DNA of 64,000 nucleotides from assembly GCF_029168945.1 (NCBI RefSeq), contig NC_083604.1:48541686-48605685 (forward strand), read 5' to 3'. Below the pieces are notes generated by a model. It was not told where the DNA came from. It made no database searches and worked only from the letters and a program-made list of their open reading frames with translations. Positions 10,722 through 23,400 of the stretch are shown here, in pieces. Origin of the DNA: Cannabis sativa. Its lineage: Eukaryota; Streptophyta; Magnoliopsida; Rosales; Cannabaceae. Positions within the stretch are counted from its first letter, which is position 1; every line of letters begins with the position of its first letter. The position numbers and the translations under genes are program-made.

Positions 10722-12553
10722 TGTTGGGTTTTGTGCCCTAAATAAAACCCATTTCAATATAATCAGATTTACTTATTAATAAAGATCAGAAATAACATTT
10801 TATGTTGCATGGTTCACATGATTTATTTCATGATTATATATATAATGTATGAATTCTATTTAAGTCAGAACATATGAATTTGTTAATGATTATAGTGTTG
10901 TCAGCACAGTGGAATATAATCTTAATTATATGTTCGGAAGTTTATTCCCTGATTTGTCAGTTCACTGGATTTAGACTGACATGATAATCAGCGATAGGTA
11001 TTCTTACACCTTGGATAAGTGTTATGTCCTTTTCGGGGCATTGGCAAAGTTTACCAGTATCGGATGTATGGAGTATACATCGGAAGGGACCGATATTGAA
11101 CTTTGATTAGATATGTTAAAATTTACCGTAATATCTATTCAATTCAATATTACCCGTTGATCCTAGATCAAATGATCTTAATCCTGATATGATTAGGTTC
11201 GATCTCAAGAGTACTATACATGTTCTTTGATTTGTTAGTTAAGCCTACTTTTGGGTCAGGGTGATACATACATTTTGGGAACATGATAGTATAATTGAGT
11301 GGGAGCGCTAACATAAATATGGAGTCTATAACTTCTATAGGAATTTAGAAGTGAAACGATGATATCCTTCGAGCTTGGCTAAACAGAGATAAATGGTGGA
11401 GATCTCATTTCACTTCGCTGAAATATCATTTATACGGAGCTAAATGTTTTAAGGATAAAATACATTGAAGGTGTAACGGCAATTTAGTTCCTATTCAATG
11501 TAGATCATCTATTAGAGGGTCATTGATCAAATTAGGGGTATAACAATGGAGAACTAATAGCGTATCTATATTGTGGAACATATAGAGCGTTCTATATGAC
11601 TGAGAGTGCAATTCCAAGTTCTAAGTGTGGATTCAATAAGGAATTAATAAGTTAGGGAATTAACTTGGTAAATTCGGTTCGACTTATTGGAAGCTCGGTT
11701 ATATAGACCCATGGTCCCCATACTAGTTGAGACCATACTGCTTGTAAGACTCAGTTGATTGATTTTGTTTAATCAATTATAATTCCAAAGTTAGATTATG
11801 TCTAGTTTATGAATTTTCACTAAGCAAGGGCGAAATTGTAAAGAAAAGAGATTCTAGGTTTATTTATTAATTAAGAGACTTTATATGTCTAATTAATAAA
11901 TATATTAAATGACAATATTATTTAATAATTATTTTATTAAATAATTAGAATTGGCATTTAAATGGTTAAATTGGAAAATTGGCAATTTTGAGAAAATGGG
12001 ATTGAAAAATAACAAAATGGGAAAGTTGCAAAGTAAGGCCCAATTTCCTTATATGGCTGGCCACTATGCAATCTTTTACCATTTTATTTTTCTATTATTT
12101 TAATGCCATACAGTTCTAACCTAAACCTAGATGGCATTCTATAAATAGAAAGTATTGGCTTCAGGAAACGATGACTTGCACATTATTTCTTTCAGAAAAA
12201 AAGCCATAGCCGCCCCTCTCTCTCTTTTCTTCTCTTCAAATTTTGAAATTCCCTAAGTGATAGAATAGTGCCCACACACATCAAGTGGTATCTCAATCAT
12301 AGTGTAAGACTGTGGAGAATCAGCATCAAAGAAGGAGAGAAAAAGATTCAGGTTCAGATCTTGATTATGCTCTGCTACAGAAAGGAGTCAAGGGCTAGAG
12401 ATCTGAACGGAAGGAGTAATTATATTTCACTGCACCCAATGTAAGATTTCCTAAACTTTATATGTGTTTATTTTCATTGTTTTAGAATTCATATTAGGAT
12501 GTTAATGAACATACATGGTAGTAAATCTAGATCCTGGTAAAATATTTCCAACA
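10722..12553 (+). repeat. 3' LTR of copia-type copy A
   Basis: It is 1832 bases long, with the same termini as the left LTR and a TATAAATAG at 12140-12148. It is followed by the target duplication GTGGG (12554-12558), after which the host accessory ORF resumes. Confidence 0.95.
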
Positions 12554-13325
12554 GTGGGGCACTCCCAGTTCAAGATTTTGTATAAACCCTCAAACTTGCA
12601 AGGATTCTATATGAAATGGGATTTAGTTGGAATGGGGCAAGCCCGAGGTTATTTAGGAAGTCCTTGAAATAGTGTCGCAGGGGGATTATTGCTCCACACT
12701 TGATGTGTTCGAGGCTCAAAGCGCCTATCCCAGTCGAGCAACTTGTACTGCTCTCGCCACTGGCCTCTTCAGAGGTTTTGCGTGTAAGTTGCACTGGTGG
12801 ATAGCAACTGAACTTGCAAGCACGTACCTATATAACCCGGCAGACTCGCCTATATTCAACCCCACAAGCCCTTAGGGTATTACCTACATAATCTCTGATG
12901 GCTCGCACCTTTTACTCTATTAGCTCGACCTCGAAGGTGACGTTAGGGTCCTGGGGAGTCTTTGATTTACGTGGCTTGGAAGACATAATTTCAAAGTCCA
13001 AGTCACCTGGTTCAAAAGCAATTGTGACCTCGGGTAAAAACAAAGGCTTAGCCAAAGGAATAGAAGACAAACTGAGAGGTTCAGGCCAAGCAGCATCTAC
13101 CCAGAAACGGCGTCTACCTTCTATAATTTCTTTCAAGAAGTGTCTGTGGCGACTAGCAATATCTTCTTGATGGGTTTTCACTAAGCGTTCCCTAATTTTT
13201 GCATCACTTATCTCTAATTTGGATTTGGCTCTTGAAATTTCGGGTTTGTATGGGATGGAAGGTTCTATAGGATACTCTATTTCTAAATCTTCTGGACGAT
13301 AAACTTCCGAACCAGATTGGGACAT
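12554..13325 (-). pseudogene. Antisense accessory ORF of a Tat/Retand-like element, 5' part
   Basis: The probable first exon starts at the ATG at 13323-13325 and encodes an acidic, charged N-terminus (MSQSGSEVYRPEDLEIEYPI). It runs to a plausible donor GTAATA at 12883; an in-frame TAA near 12912 breaks it. The following exon contains GAIIPLRHYFKDFLNNLGLA and PFQLNPISYRILASL. This matches the conserved core (FPLHPF…LGLAPxQLxPNxWRxL) of the putative gypsy-type transposon domain, PF04195, by recollection of the family. The frame then shifts and continues LYKILNWECP into the insertion point of copy A, resuming at 2810. It is the antisense partner of the plus-strand Tat-like element whose 3' LTR begins at 14017. 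Function unknown; clearly broken. Confidence 0.6.
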
Positions 13326-14016
13326 TGCTGCAAGGAGAAAGCAATCCCAATTCTTGGAAGAAATTTATCAAACTAGAATTTGGTAAATTGGAAAATCTCG
13401 AAAACCTACATTCTATCTAAACCCTAACATTTACCCAGATACAATTCAGCCCTAAAATTGCTAAAATCGAATGAGGTAACAAAGGTGCTAACTAAGGAAT
13501 CAGTAAGCAAACCTAGAGAACACAACATTAAAAGCATGTAAGAAAATAAAAAGAAAAATCACTTACTGTTTGGAGTTGGTTTTTGGGACAATGAGCGGCT
13601 CTGCAATCTGCGAAACAACGAACGGCGTAAAGATCCATTCGAGAAACTCGTAGGAAAAATATTAAAGACAATGATGGCATGCAAGGTTTTGGGCAAATTT
13701 GGGAATGGTTTTTTCTGCAAAAAAGCTTGAAAAATTCTTAGAGTTTCTAAAATGGAAAAGGTAACGCAAAGGTGGTTCCTTTTTTCATTTTATACTCTTG
13801 GGTTAATCTCCGTTAGATCATGGAGACAATTGATCCAGCGGGTAGAATTTGAAAAAGAAGTGGAAAGGATGGTCATTAAACGCTGATGTACCTCGAAACT
13901 ACAAAACTGTCAAAATCAGAGGACATGCATTTTTTTCAAAAGGTATTATGACAAAAATACCCTGTGTAACATTTAAAAAGCACTTTTTATTACAAAGAAC
14001 TTTTTAAAAAGGTAAT
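13326..14016. other. Spacer between the antisense ORF start and the 3' LTR
   Basis: About 690 bases with no coding signal. It would hold the promoter of the minus-strand ORF. A purine-rich stretch (TTTTTAAAAAGGTAAT) lies immediately before the LTR start at 14017 and may be a weak plus-strand polypurine tract. Confidence 0.4.
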
Positions 14017-16174
14017 TGTTATACCCGAAATTTGGCTGGTACCTCAGAGAAGGACACGTGTCAACCTGGGAGAATACGAATCAACGAATATAATATTAAT
14101 TATATTAGAGGATATAAAAATAGGATAACTCAACTGTAAAGTCTTGAGAGAGACACGGATGTACAAACTATTAATTAGCATATTGGCGAGAAACCATTTC
14201 GTATATGAAGACATGAACATAAGGACGACATCAGTAATATAAAGCAAGGCACCAACCTCGCTACATATGAAGAGATGTCACAACTAAAAAACCAAGAATT
14301 CCTGACATTTTTACAACGTAAGGTAAAGAAAAACAGTATATAAAATTGTCGTCTATACGAGCGTCGTGAATACTGGGTAGAATAGGCGACAGTGGAAAAA
14401 TATCGTTATAAAAGAATCCTGACAGTTCTAAACCTTCGGCTATAGTCGATACTATAGGCCACGATTTAAAATCGTCGGCTATACTATAGCTGACGGTTTT
14501 AAACCGTTGCCTATATTATAGTCGACGGTTTTGAACCGTCGCTATAATGGATTGCCAAAAAAATATTATTGTCGTCATCCTCCTCGAAACCACTTCTCGC
14601 ATATATCGCATCCGCTCCAAAACCCTTGCAAGCTTCATCCTCCTCCACTGTTGTTGTGCTCGTCTTCATCCTCATCAAAATTTTCTTTGACAAGTTGTAG
14701 ATTGCTTTTCACTTGACGATCCTTGAAACTTTCTTCGCCTTGCAAGCTTTGGATTTATTTCGAACACGCACACAAATCAATATCAACAAACCAAATCATG
14801 ACTAATAGAAATTTAAACAACAAATAAGAGAATATTGTGCTTATCTTTATGCTACCATGAGAGAGCGGAGGAAAGGGACAGAATGAGAGAGAATAGAGGA
14901 GAGGGACGGTTAGCGTGGCTCGTGGTAGCAAAGGAGAGAGAGCCAAAAAATGAAATAAATTTTACAAATAACTTTGAAAAATGAGATATGATTTTTTTTT
15001 TGTGGGGGGAGGGGGGGGGGTTTATATCTTAAAAGGAGGAAAATGAAATTTAAAATAGGAAAAGGAAAATTTTGAAATTTAAGATGCGGGAAATGACATT
15101 TCAGATGTGAAACGCGTAAAATTGAAGCATGAGAATGGCCTGTTGTTTAAAATCATCGGCAATACTATAGGCGACAATGCCGACGGTTTTAAACCGTAGG
15201 CCATTACCTTTAAAGGCACGTTTAAAAATCGTCGCCTATGTTTTAAACCGTTGGAAATATCCTATTTTTTTCGACAGTTATAAACACTCACTTAATTTTT
15301 TTAGCAACGGTTCCCCAAAAAAAGTATTTTTAAAACTGTCGCGAATACTCTTTTTTGTGGTAGTGTGTATTCGAGACATGGTGACTGTTAAAACACTTAG
15401 CATATAATATACATTATACAAACTAAGCATAATAGTTGAATGAACTTGAATAACGAATAGCGAGGCATCCATCTCGCTATAGGAAGGCTACTTACCTTCT
15501 TTAATCATCTTTAGACATCTTTCAATAAGATTCACTGCTCCGTCAAGTTAGCTCTCTCATATAGAAGCTGACATTCAAATGATGTGGACTGCTGAAGTTT
15601 ACCTTGTCACCAAGAGTTGCGATTGTCAGATGGAGTGTTATGTCTTCAATAGCATAAACGACGGTATTTACATTATCAACCTCGAAAAGACATGGGAAAA
15701 GCTTCAGCTCGCTGTGAGGGTTATTGTTGCTACCCCAGTGAGATAACTCTGCGAGCTACACTTTCGAGCGTGTTTAAATCCACATCAACATTGACCCGGT
15801 AAAAGCGGATAAATCATAGTTGTGTAATTTTTCAAATAATAACTGCATTTAATTTACGTGGGACGTAATCAAATCCCACAATTTCAAGAGATAATTGTTG
15901 TGGGAAATCAATTTGATTGTAATTAATTGCCCTCCTATGTAACTATAAATAGGAACAGGATACATCGAAAAATGGACAGAAAAAACCTTTAGTGAAAAAG
16001 TCCTAGTTTTGTATCAGAAATCTAATAAGATAGACTCGTAGACTATGCAGAATTTTTACTGCAAAATCACGTAAAAAAACTGTGTGTTATTTCTTTTCCT
16101 TTTACTACTATTATTTCTGTGCAAATCCATCACGAAATAGGTTTTAATTTAGTTAACAAAAATCTGCGTTAACA
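14017..16174 (+). repeat. 3' LTR of the Tat/Retand-like Ty3/gypsy element
   Basis: Starts TGTTATACCCGAAATTTGGC with a GGACACGTGTCAACC stretch shortly after, a combination typical of Tat-lineage LTRs (recollection). A TATAAATAGG promoter motif is at 15944-15953. The end is either the TAACA at 16154-16158 or the TAACA at 16170-16174; both mirror the TGTTA start, and the target duplication cannot be tested because the other LTR is outside the window. Without the nested CACTA-type element (14279-15365 plus its 3-base duplication) the LTR is about 1.05-1.07 kb. It is on the plus strand, opposite to the accessory ORF, which is the expected arrangement. Confidence 0.6.
14279..15365. mobile_element. 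Non-autonomous CACTA-type DNA transposon
   Basis: Right end TTTTTTGTGGTAGTG is the reverse complement of CACTACCACAAAAAA, the classical En/Spm terminus. The left end CACAACTAAAAAACC is a diverged partner. The 3-base target duplication TGT is at 14276-14278 and 15366-15368. Both subterminal regions (14345-14545 and 15145-15345) carry many copies, in both orientations, of a motif around GACGGTTTTAAACCGTCG with TATAGGC spacers, as expected of transposase-binding repeats. There is no transposase gene in its 1087 bases. A run of G (15003-15020) lies inside. It inserted into the Tat-like LTR. Confidence 0.8.
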
Positions 16175-16325
16175 GAAGATTATCTAATGAGTGAAATATT
16201 TCAAAAAAATAAATATGAGCATAGATAATAAATAAAAGATAGGACATAAATAAATAAGATATAATAAAAAACGTACCTGCAAGTATACAAAGAGATAGAT
16301 AAAGATAGAGTTATATTGAAATAAA

Positions 16326-16873
16326 CACTACTACTAGACTACAGAGAGAGTCGTCATTGGAACGGAGAGAGGGCAGGCAGTGGTGCATCGATGGCTAAGA
16401 GAGAGTCGTTAATGGGGTTTGGGGTGGAGAGGGGTAGCGGGTGAGATTTGAGGCTTAGGGCTGAGAATGGTGATAATGGGGCTTGGGGCAGAGAGAGAGA
16501 GAAATAGAAGAAGACTAGAAATGGAGAGTGCTCGAAATGGGAAAACCTAATTTTGAGTTGGGATTTTGTAAAATAAAACGCATTAAGCATCAGTTAATAA
16601 TAGAAGCTAACTACTTTAGCGTTGGTTAGCAACAGAAGCTAACCATGTTTGCTTCAAGTGCTAACCGCTGCTAAACGTCTTTTTATAATTTTTTTAAAAA
16701 AATAATCTTTAGAGTCGGTTTTAGTTTTACTGTCAGAGATACAACCAACAGAAATTAATCATTATTTGCGTTGGTTACCAGCTGAAGTAAAAAGATGCGG
16801 GTTGACTTTTGCGTCGGTCAACAACTTTGACCAGAAACGTTGACCGACGTAAAATATCATTTTTGTAGTAGTG
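16326..16873. mobile_element. CACTA-like MITE
   Basis: Left end CACTACTACTAGAC and right end TTTTGTAGTAGTG (reverse complement CACTACTACAAAA) share a 9-10 base terminal inverted repeat. The right half has several GTTGGTTAGCAACAGAAGC-type and GCGTCGGTCAAC-type subterminal repeats in both orientations. Possible 3-base duplication AAA/AAT with one mismatch. About 550 bases with no transposase. The ends are good, the duplication is imperfect. Confidence 0.6.
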
Positions 16874-18245
16874 AATTTAAAACAATAAAACTGGAATAAA
16901 TTACTAAAAGAAGATTCTGGCTGAGCCACAGACTATGTCGTTTTCTTTAAGATATTTTGCGGCTCTACCCAAAGTGTGCACGACAGTCTAGCAACCACGA
17001 CGTCTCCAAGATAAAACATTCTCTGTATATGATATGTTCTGTACCGAATGATATCGCTAGATTACACCTAAATTATTGCCCTGACACAAATTGTAAGGAA
17101 GAAGAGAATTTTTGTTGTTGAAAAGATGTATTCTTTCGTTGTTCTAATACGACTTATATAGAGAAGTCGATCGAAGATTAAACGGTAAGAAAACAGTAAT
17201 ATAATCGTGGCAGAGTTGGATCATGACAGAAAAAAGAAGATCATTGACTAATCTTTTTTACTAATTCATTTAACGTTAAAAATAATTAATTAATTAGTAA
17301 ATTAAAAATAAAAAATTATTTAGTTTTTCGTTAAAAAATTAAGTGACACCTCACTCGCTAGCCCGACTCGATCGATCGGACGGCGGCACGCGCGTATGTG
17401 GTGGTCCAGTGTGTGAGTCCTCACCTATGCAAACAAACGGGAGACCCTTAGGGCCCAAACCCAAATCTCATGGCTACACAATCTATACACTTTCAAAGAA
17501 GTGTTTTTATCCCATGTAAGACTCTCATTACTATCACACACTTCATATATTTTTTAGTAATTTCATAACAAAGTTCCAATACATTCATTCTCATGCTATG
17601 TTTATTTTTATCAAATTTCATGTTCTAGTTTTGATTTTATAATTGGTTTTAGTTGGAATTGTGTTTTCTTGAACATTATTACTACTTTAACAATCAAATT
17701 TTGAGGGTGTTCATTCAGCACATAAATCAATACATAACTTTATATTTAAAATAGACATTGTCATTAATTTCAAATTAACGCATCATTTAATCCATTATAA
17801 TTTTTTTCTTAAAACAAATCGTTTATACTTATTAAGTAATGGTAAATTATACATATTTAATTACCAGTTATATTTTTTCAGTGTCTGTGGACAAAAGGAA
17901 TTAAGACTGAAAAGTACGTACGCGATCTTATTAAATAATCCAGCTAATTAACATGAAGCTCCAAAATTAACATATATAATTATATATACATGTCTCTTTT
18001 TCACAATATAGAACATTCACTTAGTTTAAGCATATACATTAATTATGAGCATATGTATATATTGTTTGATATAATATGAATATTAATGCAGATACATGTA
18101 TATATCTATGTATTAATATATGTAACTATGACAAACAGATATAAACATGTACAGAGATATCAGATATGTATATATATATATTGTTAGCTATTATTTAATT
18201 ATTATCTAATATAGCATACATTTATATTTGTATAAATGTAAGATT
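16874..18245. other. 3' flank of the NAC gene
   Basis: AT-rich single-copy-looking DNA. A short GC-richer patch at 17340-17450 (CTCGATCGATCGGACGGCGG) has no open frame or family resemblance. 17930-18240 is rich in TATA-like runs. I see no gene. Confidence 0.5.
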
Positions 18246-19192
18246 TTAATCTAGTATTTGCATACTAATTTCCTCAAAGTCATCATCATCTAATGCCGAC
18301 AAGAACATTTCGTCTAAGCAAGAAAGCTCGGTTCCATTGTCATCATCCTCATACTGGACACTCTTCAGAGAAATATCCTCCATCTTCCTTTCGTGGACTC
18401 GACATAGAACCCATTTAAAGTCCTGTATTATAACACCAAATATAAGCAAAACAAAACAAACAATAATGCCCAGGGTGATATATATATAATAAAAACTAAT
18501 TTTATAGCAATAGTAATCCCATGATACAAAATGACTAATTAAATTGTTAATTAATTAGCTGATCAGAAAAAACTCACTAGTTTTTGTTTCCTTCGCCTTT
18601 TATAAGTTGGACAAATAGTAGTACTCATCAATTCAAGATTGTTGCAAAGGTTGTACTCTTCCATGACCCAATTGGTTTCAGTGGCTGAAGTTGGAGACTG
18701 GTGGTAGCCATGGTTAGTGACATAGTACACATAATACTTCTTCACACCAACTTTGTTATTAGCTCCAGAAACAAATATGGGCTCATTCATGTCCATTTCT
18801 TTCCAATACCCATTTGAGGTCACTTTACCTTCTGTCGTTTTGCTGAAGAAATAATAGTGCATGTTTTCGCTGGACAATGCCGTACCTAACGAATCATGAC
18901 CCAATTAATACAAATTTAGCTATATTATGCTGTAACTCAATCATTGCATAAATATATTATATCATTATTATATTTACAACTACAAGTAATTGCTAGGAAC
19001 AAGGATAGAGTTAGATTTAGTACCAGTAAATTCCCAAGGTTGATGAAGGCGAAGATCAACATAAGGAATGATATTGGGATGAGCAGATGGTAAGGCAAAA
19101 ACCTTAGGGTAAAGAAACTGAAGGATCAGCTCTTCATCTGTTGGGCAAAACCGAAATCCAGGAGGTAGCTTTACACTCTGATTATCTCCCAT
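18246..19192 (-). CDS. NAC104 (XND1): NAC transcription factor, XND1/NAC104 type
   Basis: Three exons on the minus strand: 19192-19024, 18885-18578 and 18422-18246. The introns are 138 and 155 bases, in phases 1 and 0, with GTACTA/GTTAG and GTGAGT/ATACAG ends. The spliced product is 217 residues, starting at the ATG in AAAAAAATGGGA. NAC subdomains are in order: A, LPPGFRFCPTDEELI (residues 9-23); C, YYFFSKTTEGKVTSNGYWKE; D, VGVKKYYVYY and NWVMEEYNLC; a basic YKRRRKQKL segment (about 151-159); E, DFKWVLCRVHERK (160-172). The acidic tail includes TELSCLDEMFLSALDDDD. The start MGDNQSVKLPPGFRF, the short length (Arabidopsis XND1 is about 190 residues) and the TELSCLDE tail identify XND1/NAC104. 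Known role of the family: a nuclear regulator that restrains xylem vessel and secondary-wall differentiation, with retinoblastoma-related protein contacts reported through C-terminal motifs. All splice sites are canonical and no defect is seen, so it is likely functional. Confidence 0.93.
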
Positions 19193-19331
19193 TTTTTTTG
19201 GTTCTAATTAATTAAGGTAAGGGGAAATATTACCAATAGAGAAGCCAAACTCTACAGTAATATATTATAATATATTAGTTATATTTTTAGTGTGACGATC
19301 GAGTTCAGATATACTTTGCTTAGATATTCAT

Positions 19332-19344
19332 CTATATATATATG
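19332..19344 (-). promoter_or_regulatory. Probable TATA box of the NAC gene
   Basis: On the minus strand a TATATATATAG run lies about 140 bases upstream of the start codon, leaving room for a leader of roughly 110 bases. Other TATA-like runs exist nearby in this AT-rich DNA, so the choice is by distance only. Confidence 0.35.
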
Positions 19345-20485
19345 GTGCTGAGAGATAGAGAAAGAGAGATTGCTTAAAATGTTTTAAATTCAAGAGTTGA
19401 ATTGAGTAGAGTTGTGGTGATGAAAAAAAAGGTGTGAGGTGTACAAAAACAAATGATCCATATTGGTATACTCTAGTAAAGGATAAGCCGACATTTTGTA
19501 CCAATTAATTATGAAAAGAAAGCTATATATGTATACATATCATCGGAGATTATATTCTACAGTTTATAATTTATATTACATATATGATGCTAATTAAAAT
19601 ATTCAACTAAGAATTATAATTAACCACATAACCCTACACGCCACCGTCCACACATTCAAAAAAGATAGAGGGGTATAGCACATATGGGAGACACAAAGAC
19701 ATGATTAAACGTCTTAAACAAAAATGAAATTTCATAAAGTTTTATTAGCTAACTCTCATGCATGCCCATACCAAGAAATTAAATACAAATTATATGCATG
19801 GCTTCAAAATATAAAATATGTCAAATTTAAGCATAATTTCAAAATATATAAAAATAGCCATAAATTTCTATTTCATTTTTCTTTATAAAAAAGAATCTAA
19901 TACTTAAAAAATATATATTTATATATATTATGAAATATTTATATGTTAAATCTAAAAAGCATTAGAATTTATATTTCCATCATAAAAAAAAATATATATA
20001 TATACCCAAAAATTTATAAAATATATTTCAAATATTATGAAAAAAAAAAAATTAAATAAAATGTTATTAGAAAATTAATATATATGATTTTAGAAAAATA
20101 TATGAAAAATAATTATTGAAATTAACATCAACTAATGTGAAAAGGAAATTTAAAAACATATTGGGAATGATTTTTTGAAATTAATTAATATGTTTATTTT
20201 TTTAATATTAAAGTGTATTCATAAATTATTGCGATTTTTTCTATGTTGGGTTAAAATTACCTTAAATATACATTTATACTACCATAAGCAAAAATAAATT
20301 TCAAATATACTATTTTTCAAGTTTCTTATTTACAAAAATACACTTGAAAACTCCCCCAGATGCGCAAGGAGATGTGTGGCACACATGTGGCTATGTGGGC
20401 GAGTGAGACTCACACGCGAGTGAGGGACAAAGCATACAGACTTGCCTGACGCTCGCAAACTGTAGCGTCAGAACGCAGCAGTGGT
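19345..20485. other. Upstream region of the NAC gene
   Basis: No gene. Mostly AT-rich with A-runs and TATATA stretches (19900-20090). A GC-richer patch at 20350-20490 (GTGGCTATGTGGGCGAGTG…) carries no open frame I can assign. Cis-elements may lie in the first several hundred bases but I cannot name any with confidence. Confidence 0.4.
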
Positions 20486-20495
20486 TGCCACATGG

Positions 20496-23400
20496 CGAAT
20501 TCGCACAAAATGAATTTTAACGTATAATGCTTCTTTTCTCATTGCAAAACAACTAAACAACAACACAAAAACAACTAGAAAACAACTTAACCATAACATA
20601 TAAATCAATTAAAGTTTATCATATTATGCAAACAAAAATAAATTTATAAGACAAAAACTTCAAAAAATACAATACTGAAATAACTTAATAGCGACGAATA
20701 AACAACACGATAACAATTTTATTTTAATATAAAAATTAATTAAGCAGCAACACTTACGCCAACTTAAAAAATAAAATAAAAACAACACACAAATAAATAT
20801 ATATATATACATTTATTTCTCTTAGTTAAACAACTAAATAATAACAAAAAAATAACTGCATAAACTCCATTACAATATGCAAATTACATAGGCATAAAAA
20901 TAACTCTAAAAAAGTAAAAAAAAATATCACTAATGTATAAAATAAAATAAACATGTGTATACATTCATTTTTATTTATTGAATAACTAAATAACAACAAA
21001 TAAATAACTGCATAACAACTTACTATAATATGCAAGTTAAATAGGCATGAAAACAACTTCATAAATTACAGAAGATCTAAGAAAAAAATACACAAATAAT
21101 CTATAAAATAAATTTAAAAACAGCTACATAACACTTGTACACCAACTTAAAAATATATCTACACATTAAAAAAATAAATATATACTCATTTTTCTTTTTG
21201 TTAAACAACCTAATAGCAACGAATAAACAACACAGTAACAATTCTATTTTAACATAAAAATCAATTGTAATCAACTAATAGTGTATAAAATATGAAAGAA
21301 ACCAACAAACAACAAAAAATATGAACCATGAAAAACTAAAACATAAACTATTTTTCTCTTGATTGAACAATTATATATGAAAAATAAAATAACTAGATAA
21401 CAACTTCATATTAATACGTAAATTAATTAATTAACAACGCATTGCATTAACTCAAAAGAAATTCAAAAATTACTGATAAATAATCTTTAAGAAAAAAGTA
21501 AAAGAAACTACAAGATACTAGTGCATCAACTTAAAAAAATTATATACCCATAAAAAAGTAAACATATATTCATTTAATTTTTTAACGTAGTTAAACAACT
21601 AAATAACAACGAGCAGATAATTAGATAACAACCCTATTCTAATATGAAAAGTTATTAGACATCAACATGTGGTGCTAACTAAAAAAACACAAATAAACTT
21701 AGAAAAATAACACAACAACAATCTTTATATATGTTTCCATGTAAAATTAAACATATATATATGTATTTAGTTTTTCTTAATTGAATAACTAAACAACAAT
21801 AAATAAATAAATATATAATAACTCCACTGTAACAGAATATTTAAATAGCATCATAAAATAACTCCAAATACACTGCTTAATCATTAATTCATGTATAGAG
21901 GCTTCAACTTCTTAAAAGACTTTGAAACATTTTCTTGTACACTTTCAATGTTTGCAACTCACTTCATTCTACCAAAGGAATAGAAATGAACAACAAGTCT
22001 ATTCTGATCAACTTTGAAGTTCATCATCACTAGAAAAGTCCTGCAGCGCAGTTAAAACAATATCAAAACAACATTAAACAAACTATAAAACAACTTTCTG
22101 CTATGATTTTTTTTTTTCAAATGAATGAACAACAATCAGAGAACATTTCAAACAAGACAAATTAAAAAAGTAAATTATAAACCTTGACAATATTTTTCTT
22201 TGAAAGCTTCAACTTGTCAACAACGTCAGAGGTCTTATCATACACCTAAAAATATTAGGATGACAAAATTAATAAAACAATGAACCAATAAAAATACGAT
22301 TAATAGCTATATAATACTACAATATATCATGTACCGAACAACATTAAAATAACAATAAAATAACTAAAAAATAATGTAATTTATAAAATTTAATAAACAT
22401 GCAACTAAAACAATTCCAATTCAAATTCAAATACAATTGATAAATGTAAGACGTAGCCTAATGATCTAGTTTTTTAAAAAAACTTAAGAACCTTAGAATA
22501 AGAATCGTATAATAACTAAATTAAAACTAAAAAATAACTAATTAGAAACAGAAAAAAAATGAGAGACATAAACCATTTAAGGTTGAACAATTCTTCTAAC
22601 TAAATACATCAGAAAAAAAAAACATATAAACATAACAAAACAAGTCTTTGAAACTAGATAAAGACAATAAAAACTAATACATTAATCTTTAAAGTTGCAA
22701 CCTCATCATCATTACCTCACATTTTTCCCTGAAAAGCCTCTTCGATGGATGACTTGGTGAAACAACAATAATAAAAAGAATTAAAAGATGAAACAACTAT
22801 AAAACAACTTATGAACAACGTTAAATCAACGTAACCATTAAAATATTTAGATAAAATTTTTGATTCATAAAAAAGATAAAATATAGATCAACAAAAGTAA
22901 TATCTAAACAATACCACGAATATGCTAACTTAAAGTTGAAATAAAATTACATTTGAATGTGTCTTATTCCTTTAAGCTAGTAAAGAATTCTCTTGGGCAT
23001 TTCATCAAACACCTAGCAAGTGTACTTTTATATGTATATATATAAGAACTCAACTAACAGAATAAGAACAAAATTCCTAAAATCTGTAAGAAAAATAGAA
23101 AAATCAATAATAAATAAGCAAATAAACAACAAACTCTTATAAAAACTATCAAATCCAAACTTTTATTTTTGTAATTTTAGCAAAATGAGAAGAAGAAGAA
23201 GAAGAAGAAGAAGAAGAAGAAGAAGAAGAAGAAGAAGAAGAAGAAGAAGAAGAAGAAGAAGAAGAACTTACAAACATCGATTGAACGACAATGGTGGCTT
23301 GAGAAGAGGCTGATGACGAGAAGCTACATATGGTGATTGTGCGAAGACAAGTGTGAAAGCTCGATAAGCTTGACGAGAGAGGAAGAGATGACTTGTTGAA

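Larger units (their letters stand above)
2811..12553 (+). mobile_element. Ty1/copia-type LTR retrotransposon, copy A, decayed
   Basis: LTRs at 2811-4644 and 10722-12553 begin TGTTGGG and end CCAACA. The target duplication GTGGG is at 2806-2810 and 12554-12558. A primer-binding site resembling the initiator-Met type follows the left LTR. The inside holds a long non-coding AT-rich leader (4664 to about 8900), then plus-strand relics in copia order: gag-pre-integrase, integrase, reverse transcriptase and RNase H. The element entered the minus-strand accessory ORF of a Tat-like element; reading across the empty site joins its frame (…LNWECP / TPLEIEYLYSIK…). By hand comparison the LTRs differ at roughly 60-70 of about 1830 positions. 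The 3' end of the internal region, including any polypurine tract, is replaced by a copy of the 5' flank (10645-10721). Copia lineage is not assigned. Confidence 0.93.

Noticed and set aside
15003..15020. G-run as a quadruplex element
   Set aside because: It is one short homopolymer-like run inside a MITE-sized transposon, without the spaced G-tracts needed; possibly a sequencing artefact.
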